A stretch of 64,000 nucleotides of DNA from Enterobacter pseudoroggenkampii (GCF_026420145.1 NZ_JAPMLV010000004.1:1-64000); one strand, 5' to 3'. Positions 35,927 through 45,823 are shown, numbered from the stretch's first letter. The notes: generated from the letters alone by a model not told the origin. Translations and numbers: made by a program.

Positions 35927-36835
35927 ATGGCAACCGTTGACCTGAGTCAGTTACCCGTTCCCGATGTGGTTGAGGAACTGGACTATGAAACCATCCTTGC
36001 GGAACGTATTGCGACGCTGATTTCGCTCTATCCCGAAGACCAGCAGGAGGCCATTGCCCGGACGCTGGCACTTGAGTCGGAGCCGATTGTTAAGCTGCTG
36101 CAGGAAAACGCCTACCGTGAAGTTATCTGGCGTCAGCGTGTGAACGAAGCCGCGCAGGCGGTAACGCTGGCCTATTCCGCCGGTAACGACCTCGACGTCG
36201 TGGCCGGGAACAACAATACCGAGCGCCTGACTATCACCCCGGCGGATGACACAACCATACCGCCAACGCCTGCCGTTATGGAATCCGATACTGACCTGCG
36301 ACTGCGCACACAACAAGCTTTTGAGGGTTTAAGCGTAGCGGGTCCGGTCGGCGCTTATGAGTATCACGGTCGCAGCGCCGACGGGCGGGTCGCTGACGTT
36401 TCGGTCGCCAGCCCGTCGCCAGCTTGCGTGACGATTACCGTGCTATCCCGAGAGGGTGACGGCACAGCAAGCCCTGAGTTACTGGCAATCGTTGAAAAAG
36501 CACTGAACGCCGAAGATGTGCGACCGGTGGCTGACAGGGTAACCGTCCAGTCAGCCGAGATTGTGCCGTACCAGATTGACGCGACGCTCTATGTTTACCC
36601 CGGCCCCGAATCTGAGCCCATCAGGCAGGCATCAGAGCAGAAGCTGCAGAGCTACATCAGCGCGCAGCACCGCCTCGGGCGTGATATCCGTCTGTCGGCC
36701 ATTTACGCGGCGCTGCATGTTGAGGGGGTGCAGCGTGTCGAGCTGGCATCACCGCAGGCCGACATTGTGCTGAGTAAGTCGCAGGCGTCGAACTGTACCG
36801 AGTACCTGATAGCTATCGGGGGCTCGGATGAGTGA
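35927..36835 (+). CDS. J: Baseplate assembly protein gpJ
   Basis: A 302-residue P2 J-type protein, same length as in P2, forming the outer wedge of the baseplate (T4 gp6 group). The LPVPDVVEELDYETIL start and the middle CVTITVLSREGDGTAS region fit the family. Overlaps I by 8 bp. Confidence 0.95.
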   Translation: MATVDLSQLPVPDVVEELDYETILAERIATLISLYPEDQQEAIARTLALESEPIVKLLQENAYREVIWRQRVNEAAQAVTLAYSAGNDLDVVAGNNNTERLTITPADDTTIPPTPAVMESDTDLRLRTQQAFEGLSVAGPVGAYEYHGRSADGRVADVSVASPSPACVTITVLSREGDGTASPELLAIVEKALNAEDVRPVADRVTVQSAEIVPYQIDATLYVYPGPESEPIRQASEQKLQSYISAQHRLGRDIRLSAIYAALHVEGVQRVELASPQADIVLSKSQASNCTEYLIAIGGSDE

Positions 36836-37436
36836 CCGGCTGTTACCCGTTGGCTCGTCGCCGCTGGAAGTTGCCGCCGCTGCCGCACTCTCTGAGATTC
36901 AGCGCGTGCCGGTACCGCTGCGCACTTTGTGGAACTGGCGCACCTGCCCGGTAAACCTGCTGCCGTATCTGGCGTGGGCGCTGTCGGTTGACCGGTGGGA
37001 TGAGAAATGGCCGGAGGCGACAAAGCGCAGCGTCTGTGCGTCGTCGTTTTTCGTCCATCAGCACAAAGGCACCATCAGTGCATTGCGTCGGGTGGTTGAA
37101 CCGCTCGGTTTTCTGATTGAGGTGCGCGAGTGGTGGCAGCTCGACGAGGAGCCCGGAACATTCCGCCTCGTTGTCGGTGTGCTCGACAGTGGCATCACTG
37201 ACGAAATGTATCAGGAGCTTGAGCGCCTGATTGAAGACGCTAAACCGGCGAGTCGTCACCTGACAGGGCTGGCTATCAGCCTGAGTACGACCGGCGAGCT
37301 GTATGTCGGCGCGGGATGTTACGACGGCGACGCGCTGACCGTTTACCCATACACCCCCGAGGAAATTGTCGTCGGCGGTGAATATTACCCGGCCTCGGCC
37401 ATCCATTTGATTGATAACCTGAGAGTGAACGCATGA
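36828..37436 (+). CDS. I: Tail protein gpI
   Basis: A 202-residue baseplate protein of the P2 I family, slightly longer than P2 I (176). It contains LPYLAWALSVDRWDEKWPE and the helical region QHKGTISALRRVVEPLGF. It attaches the tail fibre to the wedge. Overlaps H by 4 bp. Confidence 0.93.
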   Translation: MSDRLLPVGSSPLEVAAAAALSEIQRVPVPLRTLWNWRTCPVNLLPYLAWALSVDRWDEKWPEATKRSVCASSFFVHQHKGTISALRRVVEPLGFLIEVREWWQLDEEPGTFRLVVGVLDSGITDEMYQELERLIEDAKPASRHLTGLAISLSTTGELYVGAGCYDGDALTVYPYTPEEIVVGGEYYPASAIHLIDNLRVNA

Positions 37437-38611
37437 CCGCAAAATATTTTGCCATTCTGACCAATCAGGGCGCGGCGCGGCTGGCGAACGCGGCGGCACT
37501 CGGTACCAAACTCAACCTGACGCAGATGGCCGTCGGTGATGCGAATGGTACGCTACCGACCCCTGACCCGGCGCAGACGAAGCTCATTAACCAGAAGCGC
37601 ATTGCGCCGCTGAACCTGCTTACAGTAGACCCGGCCAATACCAGCCAGATTATCGCGGAACAGATTATTCCCGAGAGTGAGGGTGGTTTCTGGATCCGAG
37701 AGATAGGTCTCTACGATGATGAGGGGATTCTGATTGCCGTGGCAAACTGCCCGGAGACCTACAAGCCGCAACTGCAGGAGGGAAGCGGCCGCACGCAGAC
37801 CATCCGCATGATTCTGATTGTATCGAGCACATCGGCAATCACCCTGAAAATCGACCCGTCGGTCGTGCTGGCAACGCGGCAGTACGTTGACGACAAGGTT
37901 ATCGAGGTGAAAGCCTATGCTGATGATTTGATGAAAAAGCATGTCGAGGATAAAAATCCACATGCGCAATACCTGATAATTGCGAACGCATTAAAAGAAA
38001 TGGCTGACGCCGGTTTGGTTGGTGAGGTTCTAAAAAACCTCCATATAGAAAGATTGGACCAGGACCCCAGCGAAACCCGTATCTGGTCCCCGGACCGGAA
38101 ATCATATATTTTTGTGCAAAACGGCATTTGGGGCGCATATTCGATAAATTCCCCGGCGGGGAATATTGCACTGCAATTAGCATCCGGAGGGACAGGTGCT
38201 AAAGATGCATCTGGAGCACGTACTAACCTTGGACTGGGTAATTCAGCTACGCGCGATGTCGGTACAACTGCGAATACCGTAGCAGCGGGTAATGATAGTC
38301 GTATCGTTAACGCCGTACAGCATAGCGAATTTACATCTGGATCAGGATGGGTGCGTTTCCCTGACGGAACCATTATTCAGGAAGGAACGGCAGTTGTAGG
38401 GACTCTTGGCTCACCAACAGCGATTTCATTTCCGATTCCTTTTACTCAGATGGGTTACAAAGTCACCACATCTTTTGATCAGGCCTCTGGTTCGTCAAAT
38501 GATTGTCCTAGCTTTGCTGTTACGCCTCAGGCAGTCAACTGGGCTTATTTTATGAGTTCACGAACTAATGGCGTAAATGCTGGGTGTAACTGGATAGCGG
38601 TAGGGAAATAA
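37433..38611 (+). CDS. H: Tail fibre protein gpH (short form)
   Basis: A 392-residue tail fibre. The first about 160 residues (TAKYFAILTNQGAARLANAA and the following domain) are the conserved P2 baseplate-attaching part. After the junction near residue 180 the gene becomes AT-rich, and the tip ends in a NWIAVGK-like motif common to many fibres. P2 H is 669 residues, so much of the shaft is absent here. Receptor specificity lies in the tip. The partner chaperone G follows at once. Confidence 0.9.
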   Translation: MTAKYFAILTNQGAARLANAAALGTKLNLTQMAVGDANGTLPTPDPAQTKLINQKRIAPLNLLTVDPANTSQIIAEQIIPESEGGFWIREIGLYDDEGILIAVANCPETYKPQLQEGSGRTQTIRMILIVSSTSAITLKIDPSVVLATRQYVDDKVIEVKAYADDLMKKHVEDKNPHAQYLIIANALKEMADAGLVGEVLKNLHIERLDQDPSETRIWSPDRKSYIFVQNGIWGAYSINSPAGNIALQLASGGTGAKDASGARTNLGLGNSATRDVGTTANTVAAGNDSRIVNAVQHSEFTSGSGWVRFPDGTIIQEGTAVVGTLGSPTAISFPIPFTQMGYKVTTSFDQASGSSNDCPSFAVTPQAVNWAYFMSSRTNGVNAGCNWIAVGK

Positions 38612-38612
38612 C

Positions 38613-39038
38613 ATGAAATATATTTACGATGCTAAAACTAATGCCTTTTATCCTGTTGCATTAAAAGAAAGTTACATTGCAAAGGGACTATGGCCTGAGT
38701 CTGACATAGAAATCGACGAAGAAACATTTGCAGAGTTTCAGAAACCACCAGTGGGAAAAATGAGTGTTGCGGGTGATGATGGTTATCCTGTATGGGTTGA
38801 TATTCCTCCCCCGACTCATGAACAACTGGTTGCTATTGCGGATGCAGAGAAACAATCGCTGATTGACCAGACTAACGAATACATAAACAGTAAGCAGTGG
38901 CCGGGCAAGGCCGCAATTGGCAGGCTGAAAGACACGGAAAAAAGTCAATACAACGAGTGGTTAGACTATCTTGATGAGCTCGAAGCCTTAGATACGTCCA
39001 TCGCTCCAGATATCGAATGGCCGGTTAAACCGGAGTAA
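38613..39038 (+). CDS. G: Tail fibre assembly chaperone gpG (Tfa family)
   Basis: A 141-residue Tfa-type chaperone needed to fold the fibre tip. Typical motifs: a C-terminal region with WLDYLDELEALD and ending in IEWPVKPE. AT-rich like the end of H, fitting exchange of the H tip and G as one unit. Confidence 0.9.
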   Translation: MKYIYDAKTNAFYPVALKESYIAKGLWPESDIEIDEETFAEFQKPPVGKMSVAGDDGYPVWVDIPPPTHEQLVAIADAEKQSLIDQTNEYINSKQWPGKAAIGRLKDTEKSQYNEWLDYLDELEALDTSIAPDIEWPVKPE

Positions 39039-39041
39039 ATC

Positions 39042-39067
39042 GAGGCGGGCTGATGCCCGTCTTTTTT
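39042..39067 (+). terminator. Terminator after H-G
   Basis: GGCGGGC-TGAT-GCCCGTC followed by six Ts lies directly after G and ends the baseplate/fibre transcript. Confidence 0.85.
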
Positions 39068-39076
39068 ACGGTTTGT

Positions 39077-39083
39077 TTATGTG
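39077..39083 (+). promoter_or_regulatory. Candidate late activator site before FI
   Basis: TTATGTG, similar to the motif before V and O, lies 93 bp before the FI start in the gap 39068-39169, where P2 has its PF promoter. Suggestive only. Confidence 0.35.
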
Positions 39084-39169
39084 CCATCCGCCACCCATCG
39101 CCGACAAATAGCCCCTCACCAGACCAGCCAGGACAATAACACTCGCCCACTAACCACGGAGTTAACCGG

Positions 39170-40348
39170 ATGAGTGATTTTCACCACGGCGTGCAGGTGC
39201 TTGAGATTAACGACGGCACCCGCGTCATTTCCACTGTCGCAACCGCAATCGTCGGCATGGTCTGCACGGCCAGCGATGCAGATGCCGCGACATTCCCCCT
39301 CAACGAGCCGGTACTGATTACCAATGTGCAGAGCGCCATTGCGAAAGCCGGTAAAAAAGGCACGTTGTCTGCTTCCCTGCAGGCTATCGCCGACCAGTCA
39401 AAACCCGTCACTGTTGTCGTGCGCGTTGCCGAAGGTACCGGAGAAGACGCCGAAGCGCAGACCATTTCTAACATCATCGGTGGTACGGATGAGAACGGTA
39501 AATACACCGGTATCAAAGCTCTGTTGACTGCCGAAGCAGTCACCGGTGTTAAGCCGCGTATTCTCGGCGTGCCGGGTCTCGATACCAAAGAGGTTGCTGT
39601 CGCACTCGCGTCGGTCTGTATCAGCCTGCGCGCATTTGGCTATGTCAGCGCATGGGGCTGTAAGACCATTTCCGAGGCGATGGCGTATCGTGAGAATTTC
39701 AGTCAGCGCGAGCTGATGGTCATCTGGCCTGATTTCCTCGCATGGGATACCACCACTAACGCCACCGCAACAGCCTACGCCACCGCTCGTGCGATCGGCC
39801 TGCGCGCCTACATCGACCAGACTGTCGGCTGGCATAAAACCCTGTCTAACGTCGGCGTGCAGGGTGTCACCGGCATCAGTGCCTCAGTGTTTTGGGATTT
39901 GCAGGCATCCGGCACCGATGCTGACCTGCTCAACGAGGCCGGGGTCACGACGCTGGTGCGCAAAGATGGTTTCCGCTTTTGGGGTAACCGCACCTGCTCT
40001 GATGACCCGCTGTTCCTGTTTGAGAACTACACTCGCACCGCGCAGGTGCTGGCCGACACGATGGCCGAGGCGCACATGTGGGCGGTCGATAAGCCCATCA
40101 CCGCATCGCTCATCCGTGACATTGTCGACGGCATTAATGCCAAATTCCGCGAGCTGAAATCTAACGGCTACATCGTGGACGGCGAATGCTGGTTCGACGA
40201 GGAATCGAACGATAAGGAAACCCTCAAGGCCGGGAAACTGTATATCGACTACGACTATACGCCGGTTCCACCACTGGAAAGCCTGACCCTGCGCCAGCGT
40301 ATCACCGATAAATATCTGGTGAATCTGGCCGAATCGGTCAACAGCTAA
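39170..40348 (+). CDS. FI: Tail sheath protein gpFI
   Basis: A 392-residue contractile sheath protein (P2 FI is 396). The central GVQGVTGISASVFWDLQ and FRFWGNRTCSDDPLFLFENY segments are typical. It heads the tail transcript FI-FII-E-E'-T-U-D. Confidence 0.95.
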   Translation: MSDFHHGVQVLEINDGTRVISTVATAIVGMVCTASDADAATFPLNEPVLITNVQSAIAKAGKKGTLSASLQAIADQSKPVTVVVRVAEGTGEDAEAQTISNIIGGTDENGKYTGIKALLTAEAVTGVKPRILGVPGLDTKEVAVALASVCISLRAFGYVSAWGCKTISEAMAYRENFSQRELMVIWPDFLAWDTTTNATATAYATARAIGLRAYIDQTVGWHKTLSNVGVQGVTGISASVFWDLQASGTDADLLNEAGVTTLVRKDGFRFWGNRTCSDDPLFLFENYTRTAQVLADTMAEAHMWAVDKPITASLIRDIVDGINAKFRELKSNGYIVDGECWFDEESNDKETLKAGKLYIDYDYTPVPPLESLTLRQRITDKYLVNLAESVNS

Positions 40349-40363
40349 GGAGCCTGAAACAAC

Positions 40364-40882
40364 ATGGCACTACCCCGCAAACTCAAATACCTGAACATGT
40401 TCAATGACGGCCTCAGCTACATGGGCGTTGTTGAATCCGTGACGCTACCGAAGCTGACCCGCAAGCTCGAAAACTATCGCGGCGGCGGTATGAACGGCGC
40501 GGCGGCAATTGACCTCGGTCTCGACGATGATGCGTTAACCGTCGAGTGGTCTGTCGGTGGCATGCCTGATGTGGCGCTATGGGCGCAATACGCCGCGCCG
40601 GGCGCTGATGCAGTGCCGCTGCGTTTTGCTGGATCCTACCAGCGCGACGATACCGGCGAAATTGTGGCGGTCGAGGTGGTCATGCGTGGCCGTCATAAAG
40701 AAATCGACGGCGGCGAGAATAAGCAGGGTGAAAACACCTCGACCAAACTGTCGACCGTCTGCACCTATTACCGCCTCACGATTGATGGTAGCGACATCAT
40801 CGAAATCGACACCGTCAACATGGTCGAGAAGGTGAACGGCGTCGACCGTCTGGAACAGCACCGCCGCGCAATCGGGCTTTAA
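40364..40882 (+). CDS. FII: Major tail tube protein gpFII
   Basis: A 172-residue tail tube protein, exactly the P2 length. It stacks in hexamers inside the sheath. Starts with ALPRKLKYLNMFNDGLSYMG after AAGGAG-type ribosome site. Confidence 0.95.
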   Translation: MALPRKLKYLNMFNDGLSYMGVVESVTLPKLTRKLENYRGGGMNGAAAIDLGLDDDALTVEWSVGGMPDVALWAQYAAPGADAVPLRFAGSYQRDDTGEIVAVEVVMRGRHKEIDGGENKQGENTSTKLSTVCTYYRLTIDGSDIIEIDTVNMVEKVNGVDRLEQHRRAIGL

Positions 40883-40945
40883 TTCCCTGACCGGTCGGCA
40901 CTGCTGGCCGGTTATTACTCCCCTTTCAGAGCAGAGAAAAACATC

Positions 40946-41281
40946 ATGGCAAAAGCACTACGTAAAACCGCTGAATTTGTTGATACGGCTGGCAATGAAA
41001 TTGACACCGCAAACCCGAACGTCGTGACCCTCGACAAGCCGATTAAGCGCGCCGGTCAGACGATTGATAAAGTCACCCTGATTGAGCCGAACGCCGGTAC
41101 CCTGCGCGGTGTCAGTCTGGCAGCGGTGGCGCAGTCTGAGGTCGATGCGCTGATTAAAGTCCTGCCCCGCATGACCTATCCCGCGCTTACCACGCAGGAA
41201 CTGACCGCGATGAACCTGCCCGATATGCTGTCGCTGGCCGCTAAGGTGATTGGTTTTTTGTCACCGGCTTCGGCGGAGTAG
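40946..41281 (+). CDS. E: Tail assembly chaperone gpE
   Basis: A 111-residue protein (P2 E is 91) translated in the zero frame. It helps tape-measure gpT assemble. Near its end is a T_TTT_TTG slippery heptamer (41254-41260) that allows the longer E+E' product. Confidence 0.9.
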   Translation: MAKALRKTAEFVDTAGNEIDTANPNVVTLDKPIKRAGQTIDKVTLIEPNAGTLRGVSLAAVAQSEVDALIKVLPRMTYPALTTQELTAMNLPDMLSLAAKVIGFLSPASAE

Positions 41282-41433
41282 ATTTCCCACCCGACCTTTC
41301 GACCGATGACCTGATGGCGGATATCGCGGTGATTTTCCACTGGCCGCCATCAGAGCTCTATTCCCTGAGCCTGACCGAGCTCATCACATGGCGCGAAAAG
41401 GCGCTGCAGCGTAGCGGAAACCACAATGAGTAA
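40946..41433 (+). CDS. E': Tail chaperone fusion gpE+E' by -1 frameshift
   Basis: Slippage of one base back at T_TTT_TTG (41254-41260, aligned with the zero frame as required) joins 105 codons of E to 57 codons of E', reading VTGFGGVDFPP onward and ending at TAA 41431. The E' part contains IFHWPPSELYSLSLTELITW, the typical tail-chaperone motif. Total is 162 residues. The end overlaps the T start. No separate start is needed for E'. Confidence 0.88.
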
Positions 41434-43867
41434 TAACCTGAGGCTTGAGGTATTGCTGAAAGCGGTCGACCAAGCGACTCGACCGCTTAAATCCATTCAG
41501 ACTGCGAGTAAAACCCTCTCGGGTGATATTCGCGACACACAAAAGGGGCTGCGTGACCTGAATGGTCAGGCATCGAAAATCGACGGCTTTCGTAAGGCAA
41601 GCGCGCAACTGGCCGTAACCGGGCAGGCTCTTGATAAGGCGAAACGCGAAGCTGGTGAGCTGGCCGTGCAGTTTAAAAACACCACCAGTCCGACCCGGGC
41701 GCAGGCGCAGGCACTCGAAGCAGCAAAGCGTGCCGCCTCTGAGCTGCAAACGAAATACAACAGTCTGAGAACGTCGGTACAACGACAGCGCTCCGAGCTG
41801 ATGCAGGCCGGTATTAATACCCGCACCCTGTCTGCCGATGAGCGTCGGCTCAAAACCTCTATCAGCGAAACGACGGCACAGCTTAACCGCCAGCGTGAGG
41901 CACTGGCGCGCGTCAGTGCACAGCAGGCGAAATTAGGCCGGGTGAAAGAGCGATATAAATCAGGCAAGGAGCTTGCCGGTAACATGGCCGCTGCAGGTGC
42001 TGCCGGGGTAGGTATCGCGACAGCGGGAACGATGGTCGGGGTTAAATTACTGACGCCCGGTTATGACTTTGCGCAGAAAAACTCCGAACTGCAGGCCGTG
42101 CTCGGGGTCGATAAACAATCGCCAGAAATGGAGGCGCTACGCAAACAGGCGCGCCAGCTCGGCGACAATACTGCCGCCTCTGCCGACGATGCTGCCAGTG
42201 CGCAGATTATTATCGCAAAAGGCGGTGGGGATGCCGCCGCAATTCAGGCAACAACGCCAGTTACTCTGAATATGGCACTTGCTAACCGTCGTACAATGGA
42301 AGAAAACGCAGCGTTACTGATGGGAATGCGCTCGGCGTTTCAGCTTTCCAATGACAAGGTTTCGCATATTGGCGATGTACTGTCTACGGTAATGAACAAA
42401 ACAGCCGCCGACTTTGACGGCCTCAGTGATGCGATGACATATGCCGCGCCGGTGGCAAAAAATGCCGGTGTCAGCATTGAAGAAACCGCCGCAATGGTGG
42501 GCGCTCTGCATGATGCAAAAATCACAGGCTCGATGGCTGGTACCGGGAGCCGTGCGGTATTAAGTCGTCTGCAGGCTCCGACCGGCAAGGCATGGGATGC
42601 CCTCAAAGAGCTGGGCGTTAAAACTTCAGACAGCAAAGGCAATACGCGACCAATATTTACCATCCTGAAAGAAATGCAGGCCAGTTTTAAGCGCAACAAT
42701 CTCGGAACCGGGCAGCAAGCCGAATACATGAAAACGATATTCGGCGAAGAGGCCAGCTCATCAGCTAATGTGCTGATGGCTGCAGCGGCCAGCGGCAAGC
42801 TCGACCAACTAACCGCCGCACTGAAAGCTTCAGACGGCAAAACCGAGGAACTGGTCAAGGTTATGCAGGATAACCTCGGCGGTGATTTTAAAGAGTTCCA
42901 GTCTGCTTATGAGGCGGTCGGTACTGACCTTTTTGACCAGCAAGAGGGCTCTCTGCGAAAGCTCACCAAAACAGCCACAGAGTATGTGTTAAAGCTGGAC
43001 GGCTGGATAAAAAATAACAAGGGGCTGGCGGAAACTATCGGCATCATTGCCGGAGGGGCGCTCGCTCTGATTGGTATCATTGGCGGTATTGGCCTCGCAG
43101 CCTGGCCGGTTGTTACGGGTATTAATGCCATTATCGCGGGCGCTGGAGCTTTGGGGACTATTTTTAGCGTTGTGGGTGGAGCCATTATGACCGCAATCGG
43201 TGCACTCACTTGGCCAATTGTTGCTCTTGTCGCTGCGATTGTGGCCGGGGCATTACTCATCCGCAAATATTGGGAACCAATCAGCGCGTTTTTTTCTGGT
43301 GTTGTTGAGGGGTTGAAAAGTGCATTTGCACCTGCCACTGAACTATTTGCACCGTTAAAACCTGTTTTTGACTGGCTTGGCGATAAGCTAAAAGCGGCGT
43401 GGCAATGGTTCAAAGACCTCATTGAACCTGTGCACTCAACGAAAGAAACCCTTGATAGCTGCAAAAATGCAGGTGTCGCATTTGGACAGGCGCTGGTAGA
43501 TGCTTTCATGGCACCAGTAAAAGCATTTAACACGCTGCGTAGCGGGGTCGACTGGCTTCTCGAAAAGCTAGGCGTCATCAACAAAGAATCCAATAATCTC
43601 GACCAGACTGCCGCCAAAACCAACGCCGCCACAAAGGGTAATTCCTACATCCCGGCAACCAGTACATATGGCGGTTATCAGGCTTACCAGCCAGTTACCG
43701 CACCGGCTGGCCGTACCTATGTTGACCAGAGCAGCCCAACCTATCAAATCAACCTGCCGGGCAATGGGGCTCCGGGCGGTCAACTAGGGAATCAGTTGCA
43801 GGATGCATTAGAAAAATATGAACGTGAAAAGCGAGCGAAAGCCCGCGCCAGCATGATGCACGATTAA
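41426..43867 (+). CDS. T: Tail tape measure protein gpT
   Basis: An 813-residue protein (P2 T is 815) that sets tail length and enters the host with DNA. A long coiled coil (about 1-170) is followed by a Gly/Ala-rich region and strong TM-like helices near 540-615. It overlaps E' by 8 bp. Confidence 0.95.
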   Translation: MSNNLRLEVLLKAVDQATRPLKSIQTASKTLSGDIRDTQKGLRDLNGQASKIDGFRKASAQLAVTGQALDKAKREAGELAVQFKNTTSPTRAQAQALEAAKRAASELQTKYNSLRTSVQRQRSELMQAGINTRTLSADERRLKTSISETTAQLNRQREALARVSAQQAKLGRVKERYKSGKELAGNMAAAGAAGVGIATAGTMVGVKLLTPGYDFAQKNSELQAVLGVDKQSPEMEALRKQARQLGDNTAASADDAASAQIIIAKGGGDAAAIQATTPVTLNMALANRRTMEENAALLMGMRSAFQLSNDKVSHIGDVLSTVMNKTAADFDGLSDAMTYAAPVAKNAGVSIEETAAMVGALHDAKITGSMAGTGSRAVLSRLQAPTGKAWDALKELGVKTSDSKGNTRPIFTILKEMQASFKRNNLGTGQQAEYMKTIFGEEASSSANVLMAAAASGKLDQLTAALKASDGKTEELVKVMQDNLGGDFKEFQSAYEAVGTDLFDQQEGSLRKLTKTATEYVLKLDGWIKNNKGLAETIGIIAGGALALIGIIGGIGLAAWPVVTGINAIIAGAGALGTIFSVVGGAIMTAIGALTWPIVALVAAIVAGALLIRKYWEPISAFFSGVVEGLKSAFAPATELFAPLKPVFDWLGDKLKAAWQWFKDLIEPVHSTKETLDSCKNAGVAFGQALVDAFMAPVKAFNTLRSGVDWLLEKLGVINKESNNLDQTAAKTNAATKGNSYIPATSTYGGYQAYQPVTAPAGRTYVDQSSPTYQINLPGNGAPGGQLGNQLQDALEKYEREKRAKARASMMHD

Positions 43868-43878
43868 GGAGGCTGATT

Positions 43879-44364
43879 ATGATGCTTGCTCTTGGCATGT
43901 TTGTATTTGAACGTCGCACCCTGCCTTATCAGTCGATGCAACACTCTAAAGATTACCGCTGGGCGTCTAATGACCGGGTTGGTAAACCGCCTGCGTATCA
44001 GTTTCTCGGCGAGGGGGAAACGTCGATACAGCTTTCGGGCACACTGTACCCCGCTATAACTGGAGGATGGATCTCACTAAAGGTTGTAGAGGTGATGGCT
44101 AACGAGGGTAGAGCGTGGCCGTTGATTGAGGGCACCGGGAATATTCTCGGGATGTATATCGTCGATAAGGTGTCGACCACGCACGCTGAGTTTTTCAGTG
44201 ACGGTGCAGCCAGAAAGATTGATTTCACTCTTTCGCTAAAGCGGGTCGACGAATCACTGACGGCGATGTTTGGAGACCTGAATAAGCAGGCCAGCGACCT
44301 TCTCGGCTCTGCCGGAAATCTGACCGATAAGCTGCAGGGCGTGCTCGGAGGGCTGTCCGTATGA
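43879..44364 (+). CDS. U: Tail protein gpU
   Basis: A 161-residue P2 U-type tail tube terminator/initiator protein. AAGGAGG precedes the doubled ATGATG start. It overlaps D by 4 bp. Confidence 0.93.
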   Translation: MMLALGMFVFERRTLPYQSMQHSKDYRWASNDRVGKPPAYQFLGEGETSIQLSGTLYPAITGGWISLKVVEVMANEGRAWPLIEGTGNILGMYIVDKVSTTHAEFFSDGAARKIDFTLSLKRVDESLTAMFGDLNKQASDLLGSAGNLTDKLQGVLGGLSV

Positions 44365-45530
44365 TTACAGGCATGACTATTGATGCCGGTGCCAGCCTTG
44401 CACCGGCATTCATGCTGACGCTGAATAGCCAGGATATTACCAGCAATTTTAGTGACCGGCTGATTTCTCTCACCATGACCGACAACAGGGGATTTGAGGC
44501 TGACCAGCTCGACATTGAGCTCGACGACACTGACGGCAAAGTCGAGTTACCCCTGCGTGGGGCGGTGCTGACGCTGTGGCTTGGCTGGCAGGGTTCGGCG
44601 CTTCTGAATAAGGGTGATTTCACGGTCGATGAGATTGAGCACCGGGGCGCGCCTGATACCCTGACCATCCGTGCGCGTAGTGCAGACTTTCGCGGAACGC
44701 TCAATTCACGGCGTGAAGAGTCATGGCATGACACCACGCTCGGTGAGCTGGTCAGCACCATTGCAAAGCGCAATAAACTGACGGCCAGTGTCGCGGATTC
44801 ACTGAAAAAAATACCGGTACCGCATATCGACCAGTCGCAGGAGTCAGACGCCGTATTTCTGACCCGACTTGCTGACCGCAATGGGGCAGCTGTGTCAGTG
44901 AAAGCGGGGAAGCTCCTGTTTCTGAAAGCCGGTAGTGCAATAACGGCCAGCGGCAAGCCCGTACCGCAAATGACCCTGACCCGCAGCGATGGTGACCGTC
45001 ATCAGTTTGCCATTGCTGACCGTGGGGCTTACACCGGCGTAACAGCAAAATGGTTGCACACCAAAGACCCGAAGCCGCAAAAGCAAAAAGTGACGCTGAA
45101 ACGTAAGCCAAAAGAGAAGCACTTGCGCGCACTGGAGCACCCGAAAGCAAAGCCGGTCAGCAAAAAGACAAAGGCCAAAAAAGAACCAGAAGCGCGTGAG
45201 GGTGAGTATATGGCCGGTGAAGCTGATAACGTGCTGGCTCTGACGACGGTCTACGCATCAAAGGCGCAGGCGATGCGCGCAGCTCAGGCTAAGTGGGATA
45301 AGCTGCAGAGAGGTGTTGCGGAGTTTTCAATTACGATGGCGCTTGGTAGGGCTGATTTATTCCCTGAGACACCAGTGCGCGTGTCAGGCTTTAAGCGCGT
45401 CATAGATGAGCAATCTTGGTTAATCAGTAAGGTAACTCACAATCTGAGTAATAGTGGCTTCACGACGGGCTTAGAGCTTGAGGTTAAGCTTTCTGACGTA
45501 GAGTACAGCTCAGAGGAAGACGAGGAATGA
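44361..45530 (+). CDS. D: Baseplate hub protein gpD
   Basis: A 389-residue hub protein (P2 D is 387), related to T4 gp27, carrying the spike V. A basic Lys-rich insert (about 235-280, KKTKAKKEPEAREG) splits two halves. Last tail gene before the activator ogr. Confidence 0.94.
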   Translation: MITGMTIDAGASLAPAFMLTLNSQDITSNFSDRLISLTMTDNRGFEADQLDIELDDTDGKVELPLRGAVLTLWLGWQGSALLNKGDFTVDEIEHRGAPDTLTIRARSADFRGTLNSRREESWHDTTLGELVSTIAKRNKLTASVADSLKKIPVPHIDQSQESDAVFLTRLADRNGAAVSVKAGKLLFLKAGSAITASGKPVPQMTLTRSDGDRHQFAIADRGAYTGVTAKWLHTKDPKPQKQKVTLKRKPKEKHLRALEHPKAKPVSKKTKAKKEPEAREGEYMAGEADNVLALTTVYASKAQAMRAAQAKWDKLQRGVAEFSITMALGRADLFPETPVRVSGFKRVIDEQSWLISKVTHNLSNSGFTTGLELEVKLSDVEYSSEEDEE

Positions 45531-45604
45531 TAAAGCAAACCTTAACTTGCAAATGCAAACTGAAAGTATATTATTCCCTCAGACACGCCAGCAGGGGAAA
45601 AATT

Positions 45605-45823
45605 ATGATGCATTGCCCGTTATGCCAGAACGCCGCTCATGCTCGCACTAGCAGATACCTTAGTACCGAAACGAAAGAGCGTTATCATCAGTGCCAAAAC
45701 ATTAATTGTGGCTGCACGTTTATAACTTTTGAGACGCTATCGAGATTCATCATGAAGCCGGGAGCTGTTGAGCCTGCCCCGCCCCATCCTGTAAGAAACC
45801 AGCAACAGCAACTTTGGCTTTAA
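45605..45823 (+). CDS. ogr: Late gene activator Ogr
   Basis: A 72-residue zinc protein, as in P2, which touches the alpha subunit of RNA polymerase at late promoters. The four zinc cysteines Cys4, Cys7, Cys30 and Cys35 are in place (HCPLC and QCQNINC). The frame is open from 45527, but ATG 45605 follows AGGGG by 8 bp and gives the P2 length. Confidence 0.93.
   Translation: MMHCPLCQNAAHARTSRYLSTETKERYHQCQNINCGCTFITFETLSRFIMKPGAVEPAPPHPVRNQQQQLWL

Noticed and set aside
42907..43632. 241-codon minus-strand frame within gene T
   Set aside because: Antisense to the tape measure gene; hydrophobic content mirrors the TM-like region of T.
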